DNA from: Bacteroidales bacterium UBA4772
Lineage (GTDB): Bacteria; Bacteroidota; Bacteroidia; Bacteroidales; VadinHA17
DNA length: 49,021 bases
Assembly: GCA_002403305.1 (NCBI GenBank)
Contig: DHHM01000008.1
Location: 105,946 to 154,966 of the forward strand
Direction: 5' to 3'
Shown: one piece after another, positions 17,982-26,600 of the stretch
Position numbering within the stretch: position 1 is the first letter of the stretch
How the letters are laid out: the number at the start of each line of letters is the position of its first letter
Translations under genes and position numbers: made by a program
The notes under the pieces: generated by a model
The model's input: the letters and a program-made list of their open reading frames with translations, nothing else
What the model was told of the DNA's origin: nothing
Database searches by the model: none

Positions 17982-18048
17982 GAAAGTTTTTGTAAATGTG
18001 TCATACATCTGACAAAAATCTGTATATTTCGGTATAATTACATACACC

Positions 18049-18076
18049 TGTTATAACATAGGAATTAAATTTAATT
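18049..18076. promoter_or_regulatory. Two palindromes between divergent operons, candidate operator
   Basis: TGTTATAACA (18049-18058) is a perfect 10-base palindrome and AATTAAATTTAATT (18063-18076) a perfect 14-base palindrome, 4 bases apart. A GGTATA word, the half-site used by the GntR-family sialic-acid regulator NanR, lies at 18031-18036. They sit in the 183-base region shared by the amidase operon and murK. The GntR/FCD regulator encoded downstream of murQ is the natural candidate to bind here (inference). The second palindrome is pure A/T and could be chance. Confidence 0.4.
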
Positions 18077-18079
18077 AGC

Positions 18080-18087
18080 CATATTTG
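18080..18087 (+). promoter_or_regulatory. Possible -7 element for murK
   Basis: CATATTTG matches TAnnTTTG at all but the first base and would give a leader of roughly 45 bases before the murK ATG at 18141. The two palindromes lie immediately upstream of it. Confidence 0.35.
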
Positions 18088-18140
18088 TGCAGTATATGTA
18101 ATAAATTGGTTAACAAAGATATATACATTCTTATCCAATC

Positions 18141-18998
18141 ATGATACTGATCGCTGACAGTGGCTCCACCAAGACTGAATGGAGAGAGGTTGCAGAGACC
18201 GGTAACGGGCAGTCATACATATCTTCCGGGATCAATCCTTTTTTTGTCAACCGTGAGGAGATAAACGGTATGCTGGCTAAAGAGATACCAGAGCTGGCAA
18301 ATGCAGGTGTCAGCAAACTGTTTTTTTACTGTACCGGAGTCAGCAACATCTCAAAGGTTGAGATAGTAAAGGGAGCTCTGACCTCTTTTTTCGGTATTGA
18401 GGACCTGTTTATCGGCAGTGATCTTCTGGGTGCAGCGCGGTCGCTCTGCATGGATCAGCCCGGTATTGCATGCATAATTGGTACAGGGTCCAACTCATGC
18501 TACTATGACGGCAGGAATATTGTCTCGAATGTCGCACCACTGGGTTATATACTCGGAGACGAAGGAGGAGGCGCCGTCATTGGCAGGAAACTGGTATCAG
18601 GCATCCTGAAGAAACAGTTCCCTGATGAGGTAATAGATATCTTCTTTAAGACTTATAACTATACTCCGGCACAGATACTTGAGAGAGTGTATACCATGCC
18701 TTTCCCAAACAAATTTCTTGGTCAGTTCTCACGCTTCATTGCTGACAACATACATATACCTGAGCTGCAGGAGATCATAACATCCAGTTTTGATGAGTTC
18801 ATCGTAAGAAATGTGCTCTCCTATCCTGAGGCAAAGGACTATCCTGTTCATTTTACAGGCAGTATTGCATATCATTTCAGGCCATTCCTCGAGAAGCTGC
18901 TTATTGAGCACCGGTTACAGCCGGGAATCTTCTCTCTTTCTCCGATGGATAACCTCGTTAAATATCATATCCGGAATCCAGATGTACCGAAGTCTTAA
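18141..18998 (+). CDS. murK: BadF/BcrA-family amino-sugar kinase, MurK-like (MurNAc/GlcNAc kinase)
   Basis: A 285-residue cytoplasmic ASKHA-fold kinase. The N-terminal phosphate-1 loop reads ADSGSTKTEW (5-14), then CIIGTGSNSCYY (about 112-123) and LGDEGGGAVIGRKL (about 138-151), the pattern of the BadF/BadG ATPase family that includes bacterial GlcNAc/MurNAc kinases. It would phosphorylate MurNAc (or GlcNAc) at C6 after uptake. It is the first gene of the plus operon and overlaps murQ by 17 bases, a strong functional link, since MurQ acts on MurNAc-6-phosphate. The pair with an AmpG-like permease and NamZ parallels the Tannerella MurTKQ-NamZ set. Gene symbol rests on context as much as sequence. 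Confidence 0.85.
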   Translation: MILIADSGSTKTEWREVAETGNGQSYISSGINPFFVNREEINGMLAKEIPELANAGVSKLFFYCTGVSNISKVEIVKGALTSFFGIEDLFIGSDLLGAARSLCMDQPGIACIIGTGSNSCYYDGRNIVSNVAPLGYILGDEGGGAVIGRKLVSGILKKQFPDEVIDIFFKTYNYTPAQILERVYTMPFPNKFLGQFSRFIADNIHIPELQEIITSSFDEFIVRNVLSYPEAKDYPVHFTGSIAYHFRPFLEKLLIEHRLQPGIFSLSPMDNLVKYHIRNPDVPKS

Positions 18999-19836
18999 TA
19001 AAGCGGGTCTTACAAGACAACAGCTCAGTATTACCGAGTCGCCCTCCAACTTTGAGGATCTTGACAAGATGACAGTCAACGAGTTGCTGACGAATATAAA
19101 CCAGGAAGATGCAAAGGTTCATCTGGCTGTCAGGGAAGCGATCCCTCAGATAGAGACGCTTATCAACCAGATCCACGGAAGGATGCAAAAGGGAGGCAGG
19201 CTTTTCTACCTCGGTGCAGGGACCAGTGGCAGGCTGGGAGTGCTGGACGCCTCAGAGGTGCCTCCGTCTTTTGGAGTGCCAGATACCGTGGTTATCGGGC
19301 TGATAGCCGGCGGAGAGACCGCGCTGCGCAAGGCTGTGGAATCTGCCGAGGATGACCCCTCCAAAGCATGGAGCGAACTGGAGATATTCAACATCAACAC
19401 CAAGGATTCGGTTATCGGGATAGCTGCCTCCGGCACCACCCCCTATGTTATCGGAGGGGTACAGAGAGCAAGGGAGAACGGCATCCTGACCGGTTGCATC
19501 ACATGCAACCCTGACAGCCCTATAGTAAAGGTCGCCGAGCACCCGGTAGTGGTAGTCGTCGGACCGGAATTTGTAACCGGAAGCACAAGGTTAAAGGCCG
19601 GCACCGCCCAAAAGATGGTATTGAACATGATCACCACAACGCTCATGATCAAGCTGGGCAGGATCAAGGGTAACAAGATGGTCAACATGCAGCTCACCAA
19701 CAAGAAGCTGATTGAGCGCGGCACCAGGATGATAGTTGAGGAGCTGAACATTCAGAGGGAGGCAGCCCGAATACTGCTGATAGAGCAGGGATCAGTAAAG
19801 AAAGCCCTGGAGTTTTACAGGGAACACTATAAATAA
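18982..19836 (+). CDS. murQ: N-acetylmuramic acid 6-phosphate etherase
   Basis: A 284-residue SIS-fold enzyme that cleaves MurNAc-6-phosphate to GlcNAc-6-phosphate and D-lactate. The start at 18982 is chosen because MurQ homology begins at ITESPSNFEDLDKM, just after it; the open frame extends upstream to 18811 but that part is a shadow of murK. Key features: LGAGTSGRLGVLDASEVPPSFG (SIS sugar-phosphate loop with the catalytic Glu in SEVP), GIAASGTTPYV and the conserved NMITT/KLGRIKGNKMVNMQ region. E. coli MurQ is about 298 residues, so this is full length. It overlaps murK by 17 bases and is followed after 54 bases by a GntR regulator. The D-lactate it makes can be used by the dehydrogenase at 3977-6913. 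Confidence 0.95.
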   Translation: MYRSLNKAGLTRQQLSITESPSNFEDLDKMTVNELLTNINQEDAKVHLAVREAIPQIETLINQIHGRMQKGGRLFYLGAGTSGRLGVLDASEVPPSFGVPDTVVIGLIAGGETALRKAVESAEDDPSKAWSELEIFNINTKDSVIGIAASGTTPYVIGGVQRARENGILTGCITCNPDSPIVKVAEHPVVVVVGPEFVTGSTRLKAGTAQKMVLNMITTTLMIKLGRIKGNKMVNMQLTNKKLIERGTRMIVEELNIQREAARILLIEQGSVKKALEFYREHYK

Positions 19837-19890
19837 ACACAATGACCGGGATAAATAGTCTTTGTCCTGATCTGACAAACAACAACTGAT

Positions 19891-20616
19891 ATGGCAGAAG
19901 ACGTCTTCAGTAAAATCGGCTCGGGACTCACTCTCAGCCAGAAAATAGAGAGGAGAATTGAAGAAGCTATCAGGCAGAAGAAGTTGCTGCCCGGATCAAA
20001 GCTTCCCACTGAAAAAGAGCTCTGCGCCCAGTTCGCGGTGAGCCGCACCGCTCTCCGTGAGGCATTGCGCCGTTTGAGTGCACGCGGACTGATCGATATC
20101 CGCAAGGGAAGCGGCATGTATATCACCGAACTGAAGATAGAGGATGCCATCAACTCCCTCCATCTCTTTTATGACCTCAGGTTCAACTCTGACCTGATAC
20201 TGCAGATCATAGAGGTGCGCAGGCTCTTCGAGCCGGAGGTGGCAAGACTGGCGGCCCGCAACAGGAGCGACGAGGATATACGCATCCTGCAGAAAAACCA
20301 GGTGGATCTCGAAAAATGCAACCCTGACAACACACAGCTCGAGGTTGACCTTATCAACCGGTTCCATATGAACCTCTCAAAAGCAACCGGCAATCCAATT
20401 GTCATCATCAGCATGGAACCCGTCTATTCCCTTCTCCCGCGCATGAGAAACCTCATCTACGGAAATATTGAAGGCGAGAAGGAGTACACCATGAAATACC
20501 AGAGAGAGCTCCTTGATGCCCTCAAGAAGCAGGACAGTCTGAAGGCTTATGAGGTCTCTGTCACCCTGCTTGAGCGTAATATGGAGATCTACAAAAAATA
20601 TTTCAAGGCTACCTGA
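19891..20616 (+). CDS. GntR family transcriptional regulator, FadR/FCD subfamily
   Basis: A 241-residue regulator. An N-terminal winged helix (about 10-80; LPTEKELCAQFAVSRTALREALRRLSARGLIDIRKGSGMYI) is followed by an all-helical FCD ligand-binding domain (about 90-235) with the usual acidic/His positions in VRRLFEPEVARLAA and NRFHMNLSKATGNP. FCD members respond to organic or sugar acids and often control adjacent catabolic genes. It lies 54 bases after murQ and 23 before the GH18 gene, so it is probably co-transcribed with the genes it controls. Possible ligands are MurNAc, MurNAc-6-P or D-lactate (inference). The word TAGTCTTTG at 19856-19864 is a weak candidate for its own promoter. Confidence 0.88.
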   Translation: MAEDVFSKIGSGLTLSQKIERRIEEAIRQKKLLPGSKLPTEKELCAQFAVSRTALREALRRLSARGLIDIRKGSGMYITELKIEDAINSLHLFYDLRFNSDLILQIIEVRRLFEPEVARLAARNRSDEDIRILQKNQVDLEKCNPDNTQLEVDLINRFHMNLSKATGNPIVIISMEPVYSLLPRMRNLIYGNIEGEKEYTMKYQRELLDALKKQDSLKAYEVSVTLLERNMEIYKKYFKAT

Positions 20617-20639
20617 CATATCAGTTTTTTCCTGATTAC

Positions 20640-22217
20640 ATGCCCTCCAAGCTCACACTGACCCTGATACTATCAGCTGTCATCATGATGAAGTCCGCTG
20701 CCCAGGAACCTGCGCCTGAGATTAAAGGCATCCATCAGGTTGAGAGCGAGTATTATGGTAAGATATATGACTCACTCTTTCAGTCTTCAGTCCGCAGTCC
20801 GCAGTTTGAGACTCCGACGCAGGACAAGTCCCTTACAAGAAGTGTCGGGGAGGAGGCTCAATCCCGACCACGAAGTGCGTCGGGACGGCTGTCCTCAGTA
20901 AACGCCGGGGAGGAGCCTGCACCACTGACCGTCATTAAGAACGGAGGCGAAAATACCATGGTCTTCGGATGGCATCCCTACTGGGCAGGGTCAACCGCTT
21001 ACATTTATTACGACTATGACGTACTAACCCATATTGCCTGTTTCAGCTACGAGGTGGACACAGCCACCGGAGGATATACAACACTGAGAGGGTGGAATAC
21101 CACTCCCATCATCAGCTATGCACACCAGAGAGGCGTGAAGGTGATTCTCACCGTCACCAATTTCGGTTCTGCACGCAACACCGAGCTGCTCACCGACACC
21201 GTCAAGCAGTGGAATCTTATCGATAACCTTATCCAGCAGCTGCAGTCGCGCAACGGTGACGGCGTCAACTTCGACTTTGAGAGCGTGCCTTCTGCCCAGA
21301 AGGCAAACATGGTGAGCTTCTGCCGCAGGGCGGTGAGAGGCATCAAAGGGGTGCTGCCCACTGCCGAGATCTCACTGGCCACACCGGCAGTGAACTGGTC
21401 AGACGGATGGGACCTTGCAGCACTGGCCGGCATCTGCGACTACCTTATAATGATGGGATATAACTACTACTGGAGCGGATCTTCCACTGCCGGACCGGTA
21501 GCCCCCGTTTCAGGTGAGAACTACAACATCACCCGCAGCCTGAATGAGGACTATATCAATGACGGCGTGCCGCCCGGCAAACTGCTGCTCGGGGTGCCAT
21601 GGTACGGCTACGACTGGCCCGTGACCGGCAGCGACAGAAAAGCCGCGACGACAGGCACGGGAACATCACGACTCTACAACTCCGCCCTTAACCTGGCAGC
21701 CAGTCACACTGTAAATTTTGATCAGACAACAGGCGTACCGTGGATAAGCTACCAGAGCTCCGGGCAGTGGCGGCAGATGTGGTATGACGACAGCCTCAGC
21801 CTCCAGATGAAGAATAACCTTGCCATGGGCCTCAACCTTGCCGGAATTGGCATATGGGCACTGAGCTATGAAGCGGGACGCGACGAACTGTGGAACGGCC
21901 TGAAAGCAGCTATAACAGGAACCACCTCCTCGGACGACGGAACCGTTTCACAGCAGGAGGATCAGATCATCACTGTTACTCCGAGCCCGGTAAGTAATAT
22001 GGCCGTGATAGATTACACCATTCTTCGCAGATCACGTGTCATTTTGCAAATCTACGGCAGCGACGGCAGACTGGTATCCACACTGGCAGACAGGATAATG
22101 GAGCCGGAACTCTACAGGGAACAGCTTAACGTGGGCAACTACGCCCCGGGAATATATTTTTGCCTGCTGCAGACCGAAAACGGACGATCAGTATGTAAGT
22201 TTGCAGTTATAAGATGA
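20640..22217 (+). CDS. Secreted GH18 glycosidase with C-terminal T9SS-type sorting tail
   Basis: A 525-residue protein: signal peptide (about 1-21), a low-complexity linker (about 45-98), a GH18 TIM barrel (about 105-435) and a C-terminal beta domain (about 448-525) ending in a type-IX-secretion-like tail (TPSPVSNMAVIDYTI..., YAPGIYFCLLQTENGRSVCKFAVIR). The catalytic GH18 signature DGVNFDFE is at 207-214, with Glu 214 as acid; the first Asp of the usual DxDxDxE is Asn. GH18 enzymes cleave beta-1,4-GlcNAc bonds in chitin or peptidoglycan; the FGWHPYW opening recalls the YaaH/SleL-like group that acts on peptidoglycan, which suits the murQ operon (inference). The stop overlaps the next gene by 4 bases. 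The linker contains a mobile-looking palindromic repeat. Confidence 0.83.
   Translation: MPSKLTLTLILSAVIMMKSAAQEPAPEIKGIHQVESEYYGKIYDSLFQSSVRSPQFETPTQDKSLTRSVGEEAQSRPRSASGRLSSVNAGEEPAPLTVIKNGGENTMVFGWHPYWAGSTAYIYYDYDVLTHIACFSYEVDTATGGYTTLRGWNTTPIISYAHQRGVKVILTVTNFGSARNTELLTDTVKQWNLIDNLIQQLQSRNGDGVNFDFESVPSAQKANMVSFCRRAVRGIKGVLPTAEISLATPAVNWSDGWDLAALAGICDYLIMMGYNYYWSGSSTAGPVAPVSGENYNITRSLNEDYINDGVPPGKLLLGVPWYGYDWPVTGSDRKAATTGTGTSRLYNSALNLAASHTVNFDQTTGVPWISYQSSGQWRQMWYDDSLSLQMKNNLAMGLNLAGIGIWALSYEAGRDELWNGLKAAITGTTSSDDGTVSQQEDQIITVTPSPVSNMAVIDYTILRRSRVILQIYGSDGRLVSTLADRIMEPELYREQLNVGNYAPGIYFCLLQTENGRSVCKFAVIR
20862..20885. repeat. Palindromic repeat inside the GH18 coding sequence
   Basis: TCCCGAC (20862-20868) and GTCGGGA (20879-20885) form a 7-base perfect stem with a 10-base loop. 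The same arms occur in the intergenic hairpin at 38178-38200, so this is one copy of a dispersed element. It is read in frame as part of the linker (about residues 74-83, SRPRSASGR) with no frame disruption. Confidence 0.6.
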
Positions 22218-23482
22218 TGATGATGAATAAAATGATGAAAATAATTGTGTTCGCTATGTTGCTTGCCGGTCTGATGCAGAACCTCCACGCCCAGATGCAG
22301 ACGGCAGTGGAAAGCATCAGAAACGATTTCAATATCATGGGACTCTCCGTTGCCGTGGTCTGTGACGGGAAGCTCACCGGCACATGGCATGCCGGGCTCA
22401 GGGACTATGAAAGGAACCTGCCCGTTAACGGGAACACCAAATACCGCATCGCATCAATCTCGAAATTCGTCATGACCACCGCAATGATGAAGCTCTGCGA
22501 CAGCAGGAGGCTGGATCTGGATGAGGATATAGGCACCTACCTGGGATACCCCGTCAGAAACCCCAACCATCCTGACAAACCCATCAGCGTCAGGATGCTG
22601 TTGCTGCACACAAGCTCCGTCAATGAGGGCAGCGGATATGACCCGTTCCTCATGGATACCTATGACAATGTGAGTGACCCTCCCTCCTTTGCTGAGCTGC
22701 TGTCTCCCGGAGGCAGTTACTACACTGAAGACATGTGGAGAAAAGAAGCGCCGGGAGAGTACTACTCCTACTGCAACGCCAACTTCGGGCTGGCAGGTAC
22801 AATCATTGAGAGGATCACAGGTCAGAGGTTCGAGGATTTCATGCAACAGAATCTTTTTGTTCCTCTGGGCATATCAGGTTCCTACATCCCTGAGGGAGTT
22901 ACTGACATAAACAACCTGGCAGTGATTTACAGGTATGCTGACGGAGAATGGACTCCCCAGACAGATGACTTCCGGGGGGTGATGAGTTCGCCGCGCGATT
23001 TTTCAGGATACACAACAGGCACCAACGGCGCGGTCTTCTCTCCCCAGGGCGGGCTCAGGATCTCCGCCGCTGAACTGGCACGGGTTATGATACTGCATCT
23101 CAACGGAGGCAGGTATGACGGCGAACGTATCGTCTCCCGGAAAAGCATAAAACAGATGCAGAGAGCCCAATGGACATACAAAGACGCCAACGGCGAAGCA
23201 GAAGAGGCCAGGTCGTTCAGCCGGGGCCTCAGCGTGCACATACTGCCCGAACCGGCCCCCGATGAACCACTGCCTGAGGGAGTGCGGATGATAGGGCATA
23301 CGGGCTCTGCATACGGATTGTATTCAGCTTTCTTTTTCGATCCCGCAGGAAAGTACGGTTTCATCCTTATTATGAACGGCATACGTGACGGAGCGTTCAA
23401 AAAGCCCTCACACTCCTTCTATGATTTTCAGGATGCACTGCTAAAAGCGCTCCGGGAGAACTCTCTTCTTCCCTGCAGATGA
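22214..23482 (+). CDS. Secreted serine hydrolase, class C beta-lactamase/DD-peptidase fold
   Basis: A 422-residue protein with a signal peptide (Met-rich start, hydrophobic IIVFAMLLAGL, cleavage after HAQ at about 27). Active-site motifs of the beta-lactamase/penicillin-binding fold are present: SISK (81-84, nucleophile Ser and Lys), YCN (186-188) and a late HTGS. Such enzymes include D-aminopeptidases, DD-carboxypeptidases and esterases. The start is one of several Mets; 22214 gives an ATGA overlap with the GH18 stop. Co-transcription with a GH18 and murKQ points toward peptide trimming of peptidoglycan, but the family is too broad to fix the substrate. Confidence 0.8.
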   Translation: MMMMNKMMKIIVFAMLLAGLMQNLHAQMQTAVESIRNDFNIMGLSVAVVCDGKLTGTWHAGLRDYERNLPVNGNTKYRIASISKFVMTTAMMKLCDSRRLDLDEDIGTYLGYPVRNPNHPDKPISVRMLLLHTSSVNEGSGYDPFLMDTYDNVSDPPSFAELLSPGGSYYTEDMWRKEAPGEYYSYCNANFGLAGTIIERITGQRFEDFMQQNLFVPLGISGSYIPEGVTDINNLAVIYRYADGEWTPQTDDFRGVMSSPRDFSGYTTGTNGAVFSPQGGLRISAAELARVMILHLNGGRYDGERIVSRKSIKQMQRAQWTYKDANGEAEEARSFSRGLSVHILPEPAPDEPLPEGVRMIGHTGSAYGLYSAFFFDPAGKYGFILIMNGIRDGAFKKPSHSFYDFQDALLKALRENSLLPCR

Positions 23483-23528
23483 CATGGCTGCCTGAAATGA
23501 ACAAAAAGGATAAAAAGATACACTTACT

Positions 23529-24134
23529 ATGAGTACTGAGCTAATCACAGCAGTGGCAATAGGTATCGGGCTGGCAGCCAGCACCGGCTTCCGGGTCTTC
23601 GTGCCGATGCTCGTTGCCGCTATTGCGGCAAAGGCAGGATACCTGCCGCTGAATGACAGTTTCATGTGGCTGGCCTCGTGGACCTCCATCGTCATCCTGG
23701 CCACAGCCACCCTGGTGGAGATTATTGCCTATTACATCCCCGTTGTCGACAACCTGCTTGATACCATTGCCACCCCACTGGCTGTCGTTGCCGGGACACT
23801 GCTTCTCACATCCGTGTTGCCTATTGACAGTGAGCTGATGAGATGGATCACCGGCGCTGCCGTCGGTGGTGGCAGCGCCGCCGTCGTCCAGAGCGGCAGC
23901 GCCCTGACCAGGCTGACATCCACAAAGCTGACTGCCGGTATCGGGAACCCGGTGGTGGCTACAGTTGAGAATGTTGCCGCGACAGGCACCTCACTCCTTT
24001 CGCTTGTAATACCATTCTTCGTTATTGCCGCCTTCCTGCTGATGATTGTCTTCATCTTCACCAGGATCCGGCGTAAGCTCAGGAAAAATCGCATTCAGAA
24101 CGAGGCCAGGGCTGACATGTATGACAAGGACTGA
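23529..24134 (+). CDS. DUF4126 family membrane protein
   Basis: A 201-residue integral membrane protein with about five hydrophobic helices: 5-22 (VAIGIGLAASTGFRVFVP), 45-66, 75-100, 107-130 and 150-178, and a basic C-terminal tail. The N-terminal GIGLAASTGFRVFVPML fits DUF4126 as I remember it; function unknown. It begins 46 bases after the serine hydrolase and overlaps the photolyase start by 14 bases, so it is probably co-expressed with both. Confidence 0.7.
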   Translation: MSTELITAVAIGIGLAASTGFRVFVPMLVAAIAAKAGYLPLNDSFMWLASWTSIVILATATLVEIIAYYIPVVDNLLDTIATPLAVVAGTLLLTSVLPIDSELMRWITGAAVGGGSAAVVQSGSALTRLTSTKLTAGIGNPVVATVENVAATGTSLLSLVIPFFVIAAFLLMIVFIFTRIRRKLRKNRIQNEARADMYDKD

Positions 24135-25431
24135 TGAACCTGTAGCCCTCTTCTGGTTCCGGCGCGACCTGCGGCTGGAAGACAACGTGGGACTTACTCA
24201 TGCCCTGAAGTCAGGATACAGTGTGCTTCCGATATTTATTTTTGACAAAAACATTCTCGAGAAACTGGAGGATAGGCATGACCGCCGGCTCTCATTCATA
24301 CATGGTGCCCTCGAATCACTGCAGAAGAGGATCACCGCAGCAGGGTCATCACTGAGGGTGATGCACGGTACCCCGGAAGAGGCCCTGCGCAGATTGCTGG
24401 CAGAGTATGATGTCAGGGCGGTCTACGCCAACCGCGACTATGAACCCTATGCCGTTGAGCGCGACCGGCAGATCGGACTGATGCTTGACAAATCCGGTAT
24501 CCCGTTCCGCACTTTCAAAGACCAGGTGATATTCGAGAAGAACGAGGTGGTGAAGTCGGACGGGACACCCTATACCGTCTTCACTCCCTACTCCAGGGTG
24601 TGGAAGAAGCAGCTTATTCAGGGTGATCTGATCGTCAGCCCGACGGAGCAACTGATGAACAACCTTGTGAAAACCGGGCCCTTCCCGCTGCCGTCACTTG
24701 AGGAGACAGGCTTCGCCGGGACGGACATGCTGTTCAAACCACCGGAGATCGACACCGGTATCATTGCCGACTATCATAAGACACGAAATATCCCGTCCCT
24801 GGATGGCACAACACGACTGGGCATCCACCTGCGCTTCGGTACGGTCAGCATCCGCAGGCTGGTCGCTGCCGCCATACCGCTGAGTGAGGTATGGCTCAAC
24901 GAACTGATATGGCGGGAGTTCTTCATGTCCATACTGTGGCACTTCCCCCATGTGGTTGACAACTCCTTCAGAAAAAAGTATGACAACATCAGCTGGCGCA
25001 ATAACGAGGAGGAGTTTGAGCGATGGTGCAAAGGCATGACCGGATACCCCATTGTTGATGCCGGCATGCGGGAGCTGAACGCCACAGGATTCATGCATAA
25101 CAGGGTCAGAATGATCACCGCCAGCTTTCTTACCAAACACCTTCTCACCGACTGGCGCTGGGGAGAGGCCTATTTCGCGGCGAGGCTGCTCGACTACGAA
25201 CTCTCGTCAAACAACGGCAACTGGCAGTGGGCGGCAGGATCGGGATGCGACGCCGCGCCTTACTTCAGGGTATTCAACCCCGCGGAACAGACCAGGAAGT
25301 TCGACCCTGATCTGTCTTACGTCAAAAGATGGGTGCCTGAACATGAAGACCCCGGCTATCCGAGAATGATCATTGACCATGCCCTGGCCAGGGAGAGAGC
25401 CCTGAAAACCTATAAGGAAGGGATAAGGTAG
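24121..25431 (+). CDS. phr: Deoxyribodipyrimidine photolyase (class I CPD photolyase/cryptochrome family)
   Basis: A 436-residue flavoprotein that repairs UV pyrimidine dimers using light. The start at 24121 is chosen because the conserved N-terminus (ALFWFRRDLRLEDNVGL) follows directly; the frame upstream is a shadow of DUF4126. N-terminal Rossmann-like domain about 1-130; C-terminal FAD domain about 200-435 with LGIHLRFGTVSIR, LIWREFFM, WCKGMTGYPIVDAGMREL, MHNRVRMI and LSSNNGNWQWAAGSG, all typical of class I photolyases. Full length. It indicates that the organism or its ancestors met light. Downstream, 142 bases separate it from the broken tocopherol-cyclase-like gene. Confidence 0.92.
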   Translation: MTRTDEPVALFWFRRDLRLEDNVGLTHALKSGYSVLPIFIFDKNILEKLEDRHDRRLSFIHGALESLQKRITAAGSSLRVMHGTPEEALRRLLAEYDVRAVYANRDYEPYAVERDRQIGLMLDKSGIPFRTFKDQVIFEKNEVVKSDGTPYTVFTPYSRVWKKQLIQGDLIVSPTEQLMNNLVKTGPFPLPSLEETGFAGTDMLFKPPEIDTGIIADYHKTRNIPSLDGTTRLGIHLRFGTVSIRRLVAAAIPLSEVWLNELIWREFFMSILWHFPHVVDNSFRKKYDNISWRNNEEEFERWCKGMTGYPIVDAGMRELNATGFMHNRVRMITASFLTKHLLTDWRWGEAYFAARLLDYELSSNNGNWQWAAGSGCDAAPYFRVFNPAEQTRKFDPDLSYVKRWVPEHEDPGYPRMIIDHALARERALKTYKEGIR

Positions 25432-25540
25432 TTTCTCCGGCCCGGAAACCTTTCCCCGGCCTGTTTGTTTATCTTTCATCTGTAGATCCGGGCAGCAACC
25501 ATGATTTTTATTTGCCTGTGCAAGATCAGGTGATTTTATT

Positions 25541-25548
25541 TATGTTTG
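25541..25548 (+). promoter_or_regulatory. -7 element before the tocopherol-cyclase-like gene
   Basis: TATGTTTG is an exact TAnnTTTG match 25 bases before the ATG at 25574. It suggests the gene was transcribed on its own rather than from the murKQ operon. Confidence 0.45.
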
Positions 25549-25573
25549 AATATTAACCGTCACAGACTCACCC

Positions 25574-26551
25574 ATGACCCTGACAACCAAGATCAGATCA
25601 CTGTTTAACCCCTCCATGTACCAGGGCTGGGGAAACAGGAAAAAGTATTTTGAAGGATGGTACTTCAAGGTGGTAAATGCCAGCGGGTCAAAAGCCTTTG
25701 CCTTTATCCCGGGAATAGCCATGGACGAATCAGGTAAGAGCCATGCATTCATACAGCTTCTCGACGGGACAAAAAAGAAATCTGACTACTTTACCTTTGA
25801 TGCCGCGCTGTTCAGACCCTCCGACAGGAAGTTCGAGCTTTCACTGGCAGACAACAGCTTTTCCGCCGGGGGCATGACCCTCGACCTGCCGGCCGTCACG
25901 GGAAGCCTCCTCTTCTCTGACACTGTTCCATGGCCATCGCGCTGGTACTCTCCCGGCATCATGGGCCCTTACACCTTCGCACCCTTTATGGAGTGCAATC
26001 ACGGTATCGTAAGCATGGATCACAGTATCACCGGCTCCCTGATCATCAACGGTGAGGAGATTGACTTCACCGGAGGCAGGGGTTATATTGAGAAAGACTG
26101 AGGCCACTCCTTTCCCTCAGCATACATCTGGATGCAGTCAAACCACTTTGACAGGCCAGGCATCTCTTTCAAGGCCTCTGTTGCACGAATTCCATGGGTT
26201 ACGGGCAACTTCACGGGATTTATTGCCGGGTTCTGGTTCGAAAACCGGCTGTATCGGTTTACCGAATACAACAGGTCACGGTTGAGCAAACTTTCATTTG
26301 ACGGTTCTGAAGTTGAAATCAGGTTCACCAACAGGATCGGTACGCTGAGCATTACAGCCCCGGTTGATGCGGCAACAGGACTGGCAGCACCCGTAAGGGG
26401 ACTGATGGACGGCCGTATAGAGGAGAGCATGACCTCGGTCATAAACCTTACACTCACTGAGAGAGGCACGGGCCGTATCATATTCAGCGGTGAAGGAAGG
26501 AACGGAAGCATCGAGATCTTCGGCGATACCACCACCCTGATGCCACGCTGA
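25574..26551 (+). pseudogene. Tocopherol cyclase-family protein interrupted by an in-frame TGA
   Basis: Two pieces in the same frame: 175 codons ending at a TGA (26099-26101), then an open stretch continuing to TGA at 26551. The reading across the stop is GGRGYIEKD-stop-GHSFPSAYIWMQSNHF; in tocopherol-cyclase-like proteins this place normally reads KDWG, so TGG has apparently become TGA. The whole is about 325 codons, the usual family length, and similarity continues on both sides (N-terminal GWYFKVVN; C-terminal GFIAGFWFENRLYRF). Other genes here use TGA as a normal stop, so general UGA recoding is unlikely. Either a recent nonsense mutation, a base-call error, or (less likely) readthrough. 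The reaction in bacteria is not known to me. Confidence 0.75.
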
Positions 26552-26600
26552 CAGGTACAACCTGCCGCTAACACTCAGGAATTAATTGCAGGCGCCATTT

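Noticed and set aside
26099..26101. UGA recoded as Trp in this organism
   Set aside because: Several intact genes here (for example SpoIID, HdrA-like and the photolyase-adjacent DUF4126 gene) end in TGA, so UGA is a normal stop.
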